Notes: generated by a model from the sequence alone, not told the origin. A stretch of 64,000 nt of DNA from an uncultured Dehalococcoidia bacterium (GCA_951812795.1 OX638325.1:1054001-1118000); one strand, 5' to 3'. Counted from the first letter of the stretch, positions 28,534-38,063 are shown. Numbers and translations: made by a program.

Positions 28534-28637
28534 ACCCATAAATCCGCCGCCGTACTCGTATGCGTAATCCTTCCCAAGAGACAACCGGTAACATCGACAC
28601 ATACTTAGAATCTTTAGCCGACGCACCGATACAAATC

Positions 28638-30026
28638 ATGATCAGACGAACACTCGCAATCTCACTGTTTGCGGCGATCGCGGTCCTCGCCATCGCATGC
28701 ACATCGGAATCCGAACCAACTTCCCCTGCCGATTCCTCCGTTCCCACGTCAGAAACCGCCTTCATCGAGACTGCCGAGGCGATCACCAACGAAGCCGTCG
28801 GAATTACTGACGATGAACAAGAAACACCCGGCGATCAATCCGTCGACACATCGGGAGCCGATGCGTTACTCGCGCGAATCTCCCCACCAGTGCTATCTCC
28901 AGTCAACTCCGACGCCCTTGGTGTTCCAATCAGCGATGTCGAACTTCTGGACGACGAAACATTGAAAGATGCAATCGCCAGCGAAACCATCCCCAGCGAA
29001 ACCAAAGAAACCCACGCCGCCAGCGAACGTGAGGATTGGGAGAACCGGTTGATGAACATCTGGGAGGATTCCATCGGCGGCGTCGTGCTCATCAACCTCG
29101 AAACCGGACTCTTCGGCGGCAACGGTACCGGCGCCGGTTGGTTCTGGGACGACCAAGGCCATATCGTCACCAACCACCACGTCGTAAGGCCAACTACCGG
29201 CCTGCTGACACCTCCCAACATCATCGTCGAAACCTTCGAAGGCGACCGTTTCGACGCCGAATTCATTGGCGGCGATCATATCTCCGACATCGCCGTCATC
29301 AAAATCGACGCCGACCCTGACACCATCAAAACACTCAAAATTGGCGATAGCGCAAATCTCCGACCCGGAATGACCGCCATCGCACTCGGTCACCCCTTCG
29401 GCGTCGAACAGGCGTTCTCGATGACCCACGGCATCATCAGCGGTCTCGCCAGATCCATCCAGTCCCAAGCCAGCTCCATACCCATACCCTCCGTCATCCA
29501 GACTGATGCCGACATGAACCCCGGAAACTCCGGCGGACCACTGCTAAACAGCGCCGGAGAAGTCATCGGCGTCAACACCCAGATCCGAAGCATCTCCAGC
29601 ATCAACAGCGGCGTCGGATTCGCGACCCCCATCAATCTCGTCCGCCGCGTCGTCAACAACCTCATCAAACACGGTATCCACGAATACCCGTTGATCGGCA
29701 TCTCTTCATGGGTCCTTACACCTACCTGGGCAGAGCGTCTCGACCTCGACGAAGAACAACGAGGACTCCTCGTAACCGCAGTCTCCCCCAGCGGACCCGC
29801 CGACAAGGCCGGCATCCGAGCCGACACCGGAGTCTCACAACCCAAAGGCGACGGCGACGTCATCATCCGCATCGACAACGTAGCTATCCAAAACATCTAC
29901 GACCTCCGCAGCTACATCATGCTGAACACTTCCCCCGGCGACCAAATCGTCATCGAAATCCTCCGCGACAACCAGACCATCCCCATCACCCTGACGCTAG
30001 GCTCTTGGGGAGACCAGTTCAACTAA
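28638..30026 (+). CDS. HtrA/DegP-family serine protease, lipoprotein
   Basis: From the ATG at 28638 the product (462 residues) starts with a lipoprotein signal, MIRRTLAISLFAAIAVLAIAC, with Cys21 as acylation site. A disordered Ser/Thr/Glu-rich region follows. The trypsin-like domain has His181 (TNHHVV), Asp217 (HISDIAVIK) and Ser298 (GNSGGP), all of the triad. A single PDZ domain fills the C terminus (GLLVTAVSPSGPADKAGI...GDVIIRIDN). It probably degrades or refolds misfolded proteins outside the cell membrane. An in-frame ATG at 28560 is an alternative, but would bury the signal sequence. Confidence 0.93.
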   Translation: MIRRTLAISLFAAIAVLAIACTSESEPTSPADSSVPTSETAFIETAEAITNEAVGITDDEQETPGDQSVDTSGADALLARISPPVLSPVNSDALGVPISDVELLDDETLKDAIASETIPSETKETHAASEREDWENRLMNIWEDSIGGVVLINLETGLFGGNGTGAGWFWDDQGHIVTNHHVVRPTTGLLTPPNIIVETFEGDRFDAEFIGGDHISDIAVIKIDADPDTIKTLKIGDSANLRPGMTAIALGHPFGVEQAFSMTHGIISGLARSIQSQASSIPIPSVIQTDADMNPGNSGGPLLNSAGEVIGVNTQIRSISSINSGVGFATPINLVRRVVNNLIKHGIHEYPLIGISSWVLTPTWAERLDLDEEQRGLLVTAVSPSGPADKAGIRADTGVSQPKGDGDVIIRIDNVAIQNIYDLRSYIMLNTSPGDQIVIEILRDNQTIPITLTLGSWGDQFN

Positions 30027-30044
30027 ACGCAGCCGCCGAAAACC

Positions 30045-30108
30045 CGTCATTCCGGCGAAAGCCGGCGCTTCAGCGGACGGAACGTCCATCCAGAGGGGGC
30101 GGGCAACG
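30045..30108 (+). repeat. Copy of the GAAA-hairpin intergenic repeat, with an insert
   Basis: It starts GTCATTCCGGCGAAAGCCGG, the core of the family seen at 51621-51971. About 22 bases (CGCTTCAGCGGACGGAACGTCC) are then inserted before ATCCAGAGG, and the trailing GGGCAAC of the family follows. It occupies most of the short gap after the protease gene. Confidence 0.7.
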
Positions 30109-30156
30109 GCGATCTTCGCACTTGATGACAAGTGCTTTTTTCGCTTCAATAACGCA

Positions 30157-30191
30157 ATCGGCCCCGTCAACCAATGGCAGGCGGGGCCGAT
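30157..30191. terminator. Possible bidirectional terminator between convergent genes
   Basis: ATCGGCCCCG (30157-30166) and CGGGGCCGAT (30182-30191) form a perfect 10-bp stem with a 15-nt loop. It lies between the convergent htrA-like and proX-like genes. The T-run is poor: the nearest run of T on the plus strand is upstream of the stem. It may end transcription from both sides less efficiently than a classical terminator. Confidence 0.5.
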
Positions 30192-30230
30192 AACTATCTA
30201 GCTTCCAACGGCGTTAGCGATTAGCGAAAC

Positions 30231-31394
30231 CTAACCCTCTTCGGCAAGAGCGTCGTGCACTCGAGCAGCCACGTCCGCTGGAACGTAACCTTCCCAAATG
30301 TCGGAGAAGTTCTGGAGGTAGTAAACCGCCGCCGCGTCCGTCGTCTCGTTGTTTTCGGTCATCCACGCCTCGGTTTCGATGTGACTTCCTGCCGTAAAGT
30401 CCCAACGGCGGAAGAACTGAACCAATTCAGGGGCGCGTTCGATGAGCGACTCATGCACCGCGATCTTGATCTCGGCGGTCGGGTATGCGCAGCCCTTACC
30501 AGACTCCCAACACTCATCTGAGTAAGTCGGCTCTTCCAAAATGTAAAGGTCGAGTTCAGCGGAAGGCTTGGTCGGTCCCCAAAGGTAACCCAACCAGTTG
30601 TCGCCTCTAGCGTATGCCGCTTCAAGATCGGCAAACAGTCCCGCGCCTGAACCCGGGTTGACGAGCTCAACATGGTCTTCAAGACCGTAAGTTACGATCT
30701 TTTCGGAATTCACAACCTCGCACGCCCAACCAGGAATACAGTCTACGAAGCGCGCTTTGCCATTCGAGTCGGGAGTCACAAACAGTTCCATGTGATCCGG
30801 AATGTCTGTAACTGATACGAGCCCTGGATTAGCGTCCTTCACGTACTGCGGAATGACGAAGCCCTGCCAGTTGTCCTCAAGACTCTTGCCCACATCGACG
30901 ACAACGCCGCTCTCAAGAGCTGCATCCCAAACCTCTTGTTGGTTCGGGAGCCAGATCTCCATCGTGACGTCGGTGTCGTTGTTTTTCAGGCCTTCGAAAA
31001 GCGAAATCGTGTCACCGGCGACTGCGTCCGTGGGATAGCCGTAACCGTGTTCCACGATGTACTTCGCGACGCGGACCTGAATCTCAGACGATGTCCAGTT
31101 CAAGTCGGAGAAAACGATGGGTTCCTTCTCGACTTCAGCCGTGACCTCAACCACGACCTCTTTCTCGACCACCACTTCTTTTTCAACGACCACTTCCTTT
31201 TCCACCTCGCGAGTGACCTCAACTTCAACCTCGACCGCCACCTCTTTCTCTACTTCTCGAATTACCTCCACCTCACGCGTGACCTCGACGGTTTCGGTAC
31301 CGCAGGCCATCGCTACCACGCTCATACCGGCGAGCAATAGCACTAGGACCAACACGCCAGAATTAGCGATTTGTTTTTTTGCTCTTAGAAGCAA
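30231..31394 (-). CDS. proX: Glycine betaine/proline-type ABC transporter, solute-binding lipoprotein
   Basis: The TTG start at 31394 has AAGGAGAG just upstream and gives a 387-residue lipoprotein (signal with GMSVVAMAC, Cys31). Next comes a linker of about 55 residues built from repeats such as EVEKEVVVEKEVVVE. The binding domain resembles OpuAC/ProX: WTSSEIQVRVAKYIVEHGYGYPTD, DVTMEIWLPNQQEVWDAALESG and the late WLGYLWGPTKPSAELDL. It would present quaternary amines or related solutes to ProW. It is the third gene of the proV-proW-proX operon. Confidence 0.9.
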   Translation of the reverse strand: MLLRAKKQIANSGVLVLVLLLAGMSVVAMACGTETVEVTREVEVIREVEKEVAVEVEVEVTREVEKEVVVEKEVVVEKEVVVEVTAEVEKEPIVFSDLNWTSSEIQVRVAKYIVEHGYGYPTDAVAGDTISLFEGLKNNDTDVTMEIWLPNQQEVWDAALESGVVVDVGKSLEDNWQGFVIPQYVKDANPGLVSVTDIPDHMELFVTPDSNGKARFVDCIPGWACEVVNSEKIVTYGLEDHVELVNPGSGAGLFADLEAAYARGDNWLGYLWGPTKPSAELDLYILEEPTYSDECWESGKGCAYPTAEIKIAVHESLIERAPELVQFFRRWDFTAGSHIETEAWMTENNETTDAAAVYYLQNFSDIWEGYVPADVAARVHDALAEEG

Positions 31395-31482
31395 CTTTTC
31401 TCTCCTTGTTTTTTTTGCGTACTGTGCGCCTGCATTATAGAGAAGACGCACCAATCGAACACAGAGGGGAATACCCCACCGA

Positions 31483-32520
31483 TCATCCAGCCGTAGCACC
31501 ACCCACGTCCGAGATACCCATCGCAGCACGTTGGCGACTTGCGAACGCCTGCGTGATGCGATCGATGATGATGGCAAGGAATACGATACCAAGTCCCGCC
31601 AAGAAAGCGTTGCCCGGCTCGATTCGTCCCAAAGCTCGATTTACATCTTCACCCAATCCACCCGCACCAACTAAAGATGCTATCACTACCATCGCGAGCG
31701 CCATAAGTGTGGTCTGGTTTACCCCGGCCATTATGGTCGGAATCGCCAACGGAATCTTCACTCGCAGCAACAACTGCGAACTCGTAGCACCGAACGACAT
31801 TGCTGCCTCGATCGTCTCCTCGGGCACCTGACGAATGCCAAGATTTGTGAGCCGAACCGCCGGAGGCACGGCGTAAATCAACGTCGCGATGACCGCAGGC
31901 ACGTTCCCAAGACTGAAAAACGCTATCGCGGGAACTAGATACACAAAACTCGGCATCGTCTGCATTCCGTCCAGAATCGGGCGCAGTATCGCATCCAATC
32001 GGTCGCTCTGCGACGCCCAAACACCGACCGGAACCGCGATAAAGATCGACAACGTCACCGTCACGATGATCAACGCCGATGTCTCCATCGCACTTTCCCA
32101 CAACCCAAATACAGCGATCGCCAACAGGGAGGCCACGGAGAACACCCCGACGCGGATACCTGCCATCCGCCAACCCAGCACGCCGACACCTGCTATGAAA
32201 GCAGGCCACGGAATCCAGATCAAAATGTCTTCAAGCCATATCAACGCCGTCAAAAGAGCGGTTTTTATGAAACTGAATATGAAATCTAGGTTGATCTGCA
32301 TCCAATCGATGATCTCGTCGATTTGCAGTCCGATATCCCTCCCATAGTCGAATTCGTCTGGGAACTCGCGACCTCCATCCCAACCAATACCGACAATAAC
32401 AGCCGTGATCAATGCTGGGATCGTAGCCCAACGAATCCAATACGGAATCCTCTCAAGCCACCCTTTAAGCGAATTCGAATCTTGTTCGATCACAATCTCT
32501 TCAGTTTCTTCACTAGCCAT
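31483..32520 (-). CDS. proW: Glycine betaine/proline-type ABC transporter, permease
   Basis: The 345-residue integral membrane protein has several hydrophobic segments in its N-terminal half. The permease domain with the EAA loop (ETIEAAMSFGATSSQLLLRVKIPLAIPTIMAGVNQT) lies in the second half. It begins with an acidic hydrophilic tail (ASEETEEIVIEQDS). The ATG at 32520 has GAGGA upstream and follows proV by 18 bp; the GTG at 32535 is less likely. It would form the membrane channel with ProV and receive substrate from ProX. Confidence 0.93.
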   Translation of the reverse strand: MASEETEEIVIEQDSNSLKGWLERIPYWIRWATIPALITAVIVGIGWDGGREFPDEFDYGRDIGLQIDEIIDWMQINLDFIFSFIKTALLTALIWLEDILIWIPWPAFIAGVGVLGWRMAGIRVGVFSVASLLAIAVFGLWESAMETSALIIVTVTLSIFIAVPVGVWASQSDRLDAILRPILDGMQTMPSFVYLVPAIAFFSLGNVPAVIATLIYAVPPAVRLTNLGIRQVPEETIEAAMSFGATSSQLLLRVKIPLAIPTIMAGVNQTTLMALAMVVIASLVGAGGLGEDVNRALGRIEPGNAFLAGLGIVFLAIIIDRITQAFASRQRAAMGISDVGGATAG

Positions 32521-32538
32521 TACCGTTTTCCTCACTAC

Positions 32539-33786
32539 TCAGTTCGAGCCGTTGCCGTTCGTATCGGTTGTCGGGTCCATGACCTCAGCCAAAACCTCCA
32601 ACGCGACCTCGCCGATCAATATCCCGTCGTCATCCAACACCGGTACCGAATGGTCCGCGCGGAGCCCATAAGGCACTAACTCGTCCAACACCGTATCGCT
32701 TTTCACGGCCTCATCCACCGTCAATGTCACGTCACCAATCTTCTCGACCCCCCGCCGGATCGCCGAGTTTATCCGTTGCAAACGAGCAGTCCCGACGTAT
32801 CGCTTCTCGGCGTCCACTACTAACGCGTAACCGAGGTCTTCTTCAATCAATTTCTCCAACACGTCCGAAGCCGAGCTGTCGTGCGAAACCACGTGAACGG
32901 CCTCACCCATCACCGCCGCCGCAGTCATCAGCGAATACTGCCTCACATCCTTCGTAAAATCCCGAACAAACGCGTTCTTCGGATGCAACACCACATCGGT
33001 CGGCGTTCCGGACTGTATGATCGCACCGTCACGCATTATCGCGATCCGGTCACCGATGTTCGCCGCCTCACTGAGATCATGGGTGATGAAGATGATCGTC
33101 TTGTGCATCGAGGCCTGAGTCTGCACCAACTCTTCCTGCAGATCGCGACGGATCACCGGGTCCAACGCACTGAAAGGCTCGTCCATCAACATGACCGGTG
33201 CGTCCATCGCGAACGCGCGCGCAAGACCGACCCGTTGTTTCATGCCGCCGCTCAACTCGTCGGGCATGTTCCTTTCCCACCCCCCTAAGCCAACAGCCTC
33301 GAGAGCTTCAAGCGCTCTCGCACGCCGTCTGCGCCTTCCGACACCACCTAACTCCAATCCCCAAGAGACGTTGTCGACGACGCTACGGTGCGGCATTAAT
33401 CCGAAGTGCTGAAACACCATCGCCAACTTAGACCGTCTCATCTGCAACAACTCTTCCTCACTCATCGACCGCACCTCATCTTCGCCGATCCATATCTCGC
33501 CACGATCCGCCTCAATCAAACGATTGATACAGCGAATCAAAGTCGACTTGCCACATCCCGACAACCCCATCACCACGAATATTTCCCCCTGGGCAGCATC
33601 GAACGAAACATCCGAAAGCGCCAACACCGAACCCGTTGCCTCCTGAATCTCATCCTTGCTCGCCCCGCCCTTCGCCATCTCGATCCCCGCGTCAACATCA
33701 CCTCCGAAGACCTTGTAGACGCCCCGCACCGATACGGCGACATCAGACCTCTGCTCCGTTTCGCGGGTTTCCTGCACTAAAGTCAA
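32539..33786 (-). CDS. proV: Glycine betaine/proline-type ABC transporter, ATP-binding protein
   Basis: The ATPase has Walker A GLSGCGKST, Q-loop VFQHFG, signature LSGGMKQRVGLARA, Walker B VMLMDEPFSALD and the switch His (ITHD). The C-terminal third carries two CBS domains (HVVSHDSSASDVLEKLIEE and VDEAVKSDTVLDEL...HSVPVLDDDG), as in OpuAA/ProV, which sense ionic strength. The start is uncertain: TTG at 33786 (415 residues) fits best, though the frame is open to 33903. It heads the three-gene operon. Confidence 0.92.
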   Translation of the reverse strand: MTLVQETRETEQRSDVAVSVRGVYKVFGGDVDAGIEMAKGGASKDEIQEATGSVLALSDVSFDAAQGEIFVVMGLSGCGKSTLIRCINRLIEADRGEIWIGEDEVRSMSEEELLQMRRSKLAMVFQHFGLMPHRSVVDNVSWGLELGGVGRRRRRARALEALEAVGLGGWERNMPDELSGGMKQRVGLARAFAMDAPVMLMDEPFSALDPVIRRDLQEELVQTQASMHKTIIFITHDLSEAANIGDRIAIMRDGAIIQSGTPTDVVLHPKNAFVRDFTKDVRQYSLMTAAAVMGEAVHVVSHDSSASDVLEKLIEEDLGYALVVDAEKRYVGTARLQRINSAIRRGVEKIGDVTLTVDEAVKSDTVLDELVPYGLRADHSVPVLDDDGILIGEVALEVLAEVMDPTTDTNGNGSN

Positions 33787-33952
33787 AACTGCACCCCGAT
33801 CTCCTGTTTTGTCGCCGCCGACGCCAGCAACAGACTCTACCGAGCCACTCAAATAACCATAACGGAAGTCCGAATCCCCGCCCGTAGCCCTGAACCCATA
33901 CACTCGACACCGCGAACAGCGTTCAAGCGGCTACATTCAGCGCATTCGTGCC

Positions 33953-35620
33953 CTAGGCCCGATCAGTCACCTCCGCCATACCCGGCGTCCCCGACCCAAT
34001 AATCAAGTTCTTTGCTCGATCATCTGCACCGACGCAGACGATGAAGTAGCGGCTGGAATCGTGTTGCCCGTGAAGCATCACCCGCTCCTGCTCCCAAGGC
34101 GGCAAGTCGTACAGCCAACGCCACTCGTACCGAACTTTCTCCGGCACGTTAAAGTGCGCCACCATCTCGCTCGCCGGTGCTTTAACGTGCTGATGTAAGA
34201 ACTCCTTCGCAGCACTCTTCGTGTAACCCGACTCCCCTATGGGTCTGGCATGTGCAGGCGCCAACAATATCAACGTCGCCCCACCTGGTGATTCATCCAA
34301 CTCACCGTGCAGGTTCGCGATATGCGAACTCGACGCCGGACACGAAGCTGCCAACGATTTCAGCAACCCGTCCGCGGTATCGACGCCCTGGTTTCCATGA
34401 TCGTGTTCACCGCCCGACGGAAATATCGACACCACGTTCTGCTCTGGCCGATAACCCTTCTCAACATGGAACGGATCCCACGGCGAATCCTCCTCATTCT
34501 CTGCGATACAGAAACTGAACTTGCGCGGCGTCCCAATCGTATCCATGTCCAACACCCCGGGGTACCAATGCCCACCGTTCTTGAGCGTCAACGTGAATGC
34601 CCGTCCTATCGTCACATTCACCTTCGACATCTTGCCCGGGCCCAGCGTCGCTCGTCGATAGTTCAACCCGATCTCATTGCGTATCGGACCATTCACTACT
34701 ATCAACGGAGCACCTGCCGATGTCGACATCAATAGCCCGCGCACCTCGAACGGTTCCATGCTCGATATCGCCTTACACGCCGCGATAACAACCGGCAAAT
34801 GCTCCGGTTCACACCCGGCCATCACACAATTGACCGCGATCTTCTGCACCGTGACGATACCGTTGCCGGGCGGCAAAGTGCAAACAACATCCTCCGGAGC
34901 CAACGTGGTCCCCGACAGCATCCTCTCAACCCTTTCGTCGGTCGGCGGTATCAGCGGAAAACCATCACCCCAATCCCGATCCAAGAACTCTTTGTTAAAC
35001 GCGTCCAGAGCTCCAAACTGATCTTCACCTTTGAAAGTGAAACGCTTCTCCTGCGCATCTCGTAACGCCTGATTCTCGATCTCCTCACCGGTGATGCCCC
35101 GCGTCAAGAGCTCCATAATCTCTTCAACTACCGGATCCGTCTGCGCTACCGCCTGTTCAGTCGTGATGTTGTTGTAGACCAGAGGCACCTCCACCCGCGG
35201 TATCGGCCCCATCCCAAACGCCTTGGCGCTCGCGTCCGCATCATGCTGGAAACCGTTCGAGAGGATCACGACGGTCGGAATCCCCGCCTTCTCCAGTTCA
35301 ACCATGTCGTAGACAAGCCACGACGTACAGCTTCCTCAATCGGCCGTACATCCAATCGCGACGTCAATCTCCGAAATTGCTTTCGACCTCAACGGGTCCG
35401 GAAACGGCAACGCCCCCGAATAAAACCGAACGTCAACCGACGGCTCTGCCTGCTTGATCAACTCACCCGCCCGCTTCAACGCATCGTCCCCGTGCGCTTT
35501 CCCGTTCCACATTAAACCGATCACCTTGTCCTTGAGTGTCGATGGACGCAAAGCGTAAGGAAACGCACTCACCTCTCCTCGCTGAGGTGACACAGGATTC
35601 ACAACTTCAAGCTCGTACAT
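33953..35620 (-). CDS. UGSC-family selenoprotein, read through an in-frame TGA (Sec95)
   Basis: The reading frame from ATG 35620 is interrupted only by TGA at 35338-35336 and then runs open to 33953. Translating that TGA as selenocysteine gives 555 residues with the motif CTAD-U-GSCTSWL: Cys91, Sec95, Cys98. This U-G-S-C motif is the hallmark of the UGSC (seleno)protein family, related to the glycine-reductase selenoprotein B type. A stem-loop suited to a bacterial SECIS follows the TGA. Without read-through the gene would split into 94 and 450 residues. The C-terminal part has several Cys (NCVMAGCEP, AASCPASS) and no fold I can name. The substrate is unknown; a redox or reductase role is inferred. 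Confidence 0.88.
35306..35338 (-). promoter_or_regulatory. Candidate bacterial SECIS element with the Sec codon
   Basis: Eleven bases after the TGA, the RNA GUCGUGG (35324-35318) can pair with CUACGAC (35312-35306), including one G-U pair. The loop is CUUGU. The position directly downstream of UGA and inside the coding sequence, and the short stem with a GU in the loop, match bacterial SECIS elements recognised by SelB. Pairing is read by eye; energy was not computed. Confidence 0.6.
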
Positions 35621-35942
35621 GTTGACCTCGACGCGCAATCTTCGAACACAGAGTGGCACCGACTTTCGATACCTACACCCAACCGTGTTGACGGATTTGT
35701 TGGCAAAAAGGATACACCGCCCGTCCGACGTCAATACGAGCCATCACCACAATCTGCACATCGATTGCATTGAATGCGGTTCTTATGAGGCGAAATATTG
35801 CGTTTTTTCGCGCCTCGGTCGCCGAAACGGGCTAAATTCGGATAACATCACCCCATGACTTTGGCTTCGAATCAGCGCGCCCGCCGTCGATTCTGATAGC
35901 CGAACTTGATCAGCGCAATTCATCCCATTAAGGAGATTCAAG
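35621..35942. other. Intergenic region between divergent genes
   Basis: This 322-bp gap separates the selenoprotein gene (minus) from the peptide-type binding protein gene (plus) and must hold both promoters. An imperfect inverted repeat is visible at 35787-35816 (GAGGCG...CGCCTC around a T-rich centre). No clear promoter pair could be assigned on either strand. AAGGAG lies just before the plus-strand ATG at 35943. Confidence 0.6.
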
Positions 35943-37910
35943 ATGAATCGATTCATCCGTTATAGATGGGCCAGCTTAATCCTGCTGGCGGTAGTCGGGG
36001 TTCTGGCAACCGCCACAGCCCTCGCATGCGGCAGCACCGAGACTGTAGTGCAAACGGTCGTCGTCGAAAAACGCGTCGAAGTTGCCGTTCCTCAAACCGT
36101 CGTCGTCGAAAAGGAAGTCGTCATCGAAGGTGAGAGGGTCGTTGAAACCGTCGTCGTAGAGAAAGAAGTAATCGTCGAAGGCGAGACGATGGTCCAAACC
36201 GTCGTCGTAGAGAAGGAAACGGTCGTCGAGGTCGAGAAACCCGTCGTCCAGACCGTCGTCGTCGAACGCGAAGTCGAAGCACCACGACGCTCCGGTGGCG
36301 AGGTGACCGTAGGCACGGTTTACGTCCCGCCGCCGTTGTACCTCCCATCGGCGCAGCCCTCCCCTGAGTATTGGAAGGTTCACGCCTGGGGTATCACCGA
36401 GACGTTGCTGCGAACCGATCGTGACCAACCAACGCCAATTCACGGCACACCTGGCACTAGCGGACTTGCCACCGCGTGGAGCATCGACGGCGACAAAATG
36501 TCGTTCACCGTCCGAGACGGTGCCTCGTTCCGCGGCATGGGTCAAGATTGGGGACCTTTGACCGCACATGACGTCGCTTTCTCATTTACCGATGCCGGTA
36601 AAGAAGGAAGCCGTGCGGCCCGAGCAGGTTCATTCAACGATGCCAACGGTAGAGGCATATGGAACTGCGAAGCAGTTGATGACAACAACGTCACCTGCGA
36701 CCATGATCCTTCGAAGTTGTCACCTGATTTCTTCTACCAGATCTCAAACGAAAACGGCCTCGTTTCGATCAGCAGCAAGAACGTCTACGACACCTTAGGT
36801 GAAGAGCAGGCAATCTTGACACCTCACGGTAGCGGACCATGGGAGGTGACCAAACAGGTCGGTAACGACGAATTGGTCGCCAGAGCGAAGTTGGACCACT
36901 GGCGTTCGCCGCCGCTGGCTGATACGCTCCGCATCATCGAGATCCGCGAACCATCCCAAGCCGCTGCGGCTTTGATAACTGGCGAAATCGATCTCGCACA
37001 GATACCAAACTCCCTCGTGATCGACACTGAGAACCGATCTCGTGGCCAGCGCGTGCAGATAACCGGCGGGTTGCCGCAGAGCATCTATGTTGGTGGTAAC
37101 TTCTGGACCGATCAGAATGCCGACAACGACGAACCCGTACCACCGCGCCCCGGTCACCTGCCAGACGATGACCACCCATGGATCGGTACAGGTCCTGACG
37201 ATGAAAACGCCAACACAGTCCGGCGCGCTCTTTCATACGCCCTGAACAGGCAAGTCATCAATTCGACAATCCTAGGCGGATTGGGGCGACCTTTCTACAC
37301 TGAGGTCGGATACGAACCTGACACGCCATGGTGGCAAGATCACTGGATCGGTGAATACAACCCGGACATGGCCCGGCAATTGCTCGACGATGCCGGCTAC
37401 GCTGACGGTTTCGAGATGGGTTTTTGGGTACCGCCTGACAGCCCGTTCGTCAATCCAGAAGTCGGCATCGCCGTTGCCGGACAGTGGCGCGACATTGGAA
37501 TTGACGTCCAGATCACATCCGAAGCCTATTCGGCAAGACGACCTCGATTGGTGGAGCGTTCGATGCAGATTCCTTGGATTTTCGTCAACCAAGGGAGCCC
37601 ACCACACACCGGAGTCAAATACAACCGGTTCTGGGCAAACCCGGGATGGAACTCGGGAATTGAACTCCCGTACGATGTCATGAAGGATTGGGATACTCGC
37701 TACAGTGGCCTTGATGCAGAAGCGGATGCAGAAGAGATCTACGCTCTTAACATCGAGATCGAAAACTACATGCAGAGAACCGGCGTGGCGTTTGGCGTCG
37801 TCGAACTCGTCAAATGGTGGGTTTCCGGACCCGAAATCCTGAAATGGGATGCCTATCGTCACAACGAGAACGCACCCAACTCGTTCGACCAAATCCTTTT
37901 GGACCAGTAA
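35943..37910 (+). CDS. Oligopeptide/nickel-type ABC transporter, solute-binding lipoprotein
   Basis: The 655-residue product starts with a lipoprotein signal (MNRFIRYRWASLILLAVVG..., Cys29 in ALACG). Residues 31-115 are a repeated linker (VVVEKEVVIEGERVVE, VVVEKEVIVEGETMVQ and so on). The rest is a family 5 binding domain: FTVRDGASFRGMGQDWGPLTAHDVAFSF, then VRRALSYALNRQVINSTILGGLG and GYADGFEMGFWVPP. It would deliver a peptide or other solute to the two permeases encoded next. AAGGAG precedes the start. Confidence 0.92.
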   Translation: MNRFIRYRWASLILLAVVGVLATATALACGSTETVVQTVVVEKRVEVAVPQTVVVEKEVVIEGERVVETVVVEKEVIVEGETMVQTVVVEKETVVEVEKPVVQTVVVEREVEAPRRSGGEVTVGTVYVPPPLYLPSAQPSPEYWKVHAWGITETLLRTDRDQPTPIHGTPGTSGLATAWSIDGDKMSFTVRDGASFRGMGQDWGPLTAHDVAFSFTDAGKEGSRAARAGSFNDANGRGIWNCEAVDDNNVTCDHDPSKLSPDFFYQISNENGLVSISSKNVYDTLGEEQAILTPHGSGPWEVTKQVGNDELVARAKLDHWRSPPLADTLRIIEIREPSQAAAALITGEIDLAQIPNSLVIDTENRSRGQRVQITGGLPQSIYVGGNFWTDQNADNDEPVPPRPGHLPDDDHPWIGTGPDDENANTVRRALSYALNRQVINSTILGGLGRPFYTEVGYEPDTPWWQDHWIGEYNPDMARQLLDDAGYADGFEMGFWVPPDSPFVNPEVGIAVAGQWRDIGIDVQITSEAYSARRPRLVERSMQIPWIFVNQGSPPHTGVKYNRFWANPGWNSGIELPYDVMKDWDTRYSGLDAEADAEEIYALNIEIENYMQRTGVAFGVVELVKWWVSGPEILKWDAYRHNENAPNSFDQILLDQ

Positions 37911-38063
37911 ATCCAATCGGTAGACAACCCCTCCTTCCAAAGTTCTGGCAACGCTGGCGCGAAGGAAGGAGGGAACTCAACAACGCTGACTGGCAACCTG
38001 CATCAGAGGTTGTCAGTCATGTCAGGGCGGTGTACACATTCTCCATAAATCGTGCACTATCCG

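Noticed and set aside
30936..31340. Plus-strand frame opposite the proX repeat stalk (134 codons)
   Set aside because: It is the antisense of the Val-Glu-Lys repeat coding region, which stays open on several frames because of codon bias; its composition is low complexity and not protein-like.
33880..33930. Promoter of the proV operon (TTGAAC...TGTATG)
   Set aside because: The -35-like box is fair, but the -10 match is poor and the spacing is 18; not strong enough to list.
35306..35734. Two separate genes or a pseudogene at the in-frame TGA
   Set aside because: The frame is otherwise intact on both sides, the flanking residues match the UGSC motif, and a SECIS-like stem follows. A nonsense mutation is less likely than selenocysteine.
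35787..35816. Terminator for the selenoprotein or binding-protein gene
   Set aside because: The inverted repeat GAGGCG...CGCCTC has the T-run in its loop and not after the stem, and lies upstream of both genes' starts, so a terminator role is not supported.
36092..36569. Minus-strand frames opposite the repeat stalk of the peptide-type binding protein
   Set aside because: They are antisense shadows of the repeat, rich in Asp/Phe or Thr/Ser runs, with no ribosome-binding site.
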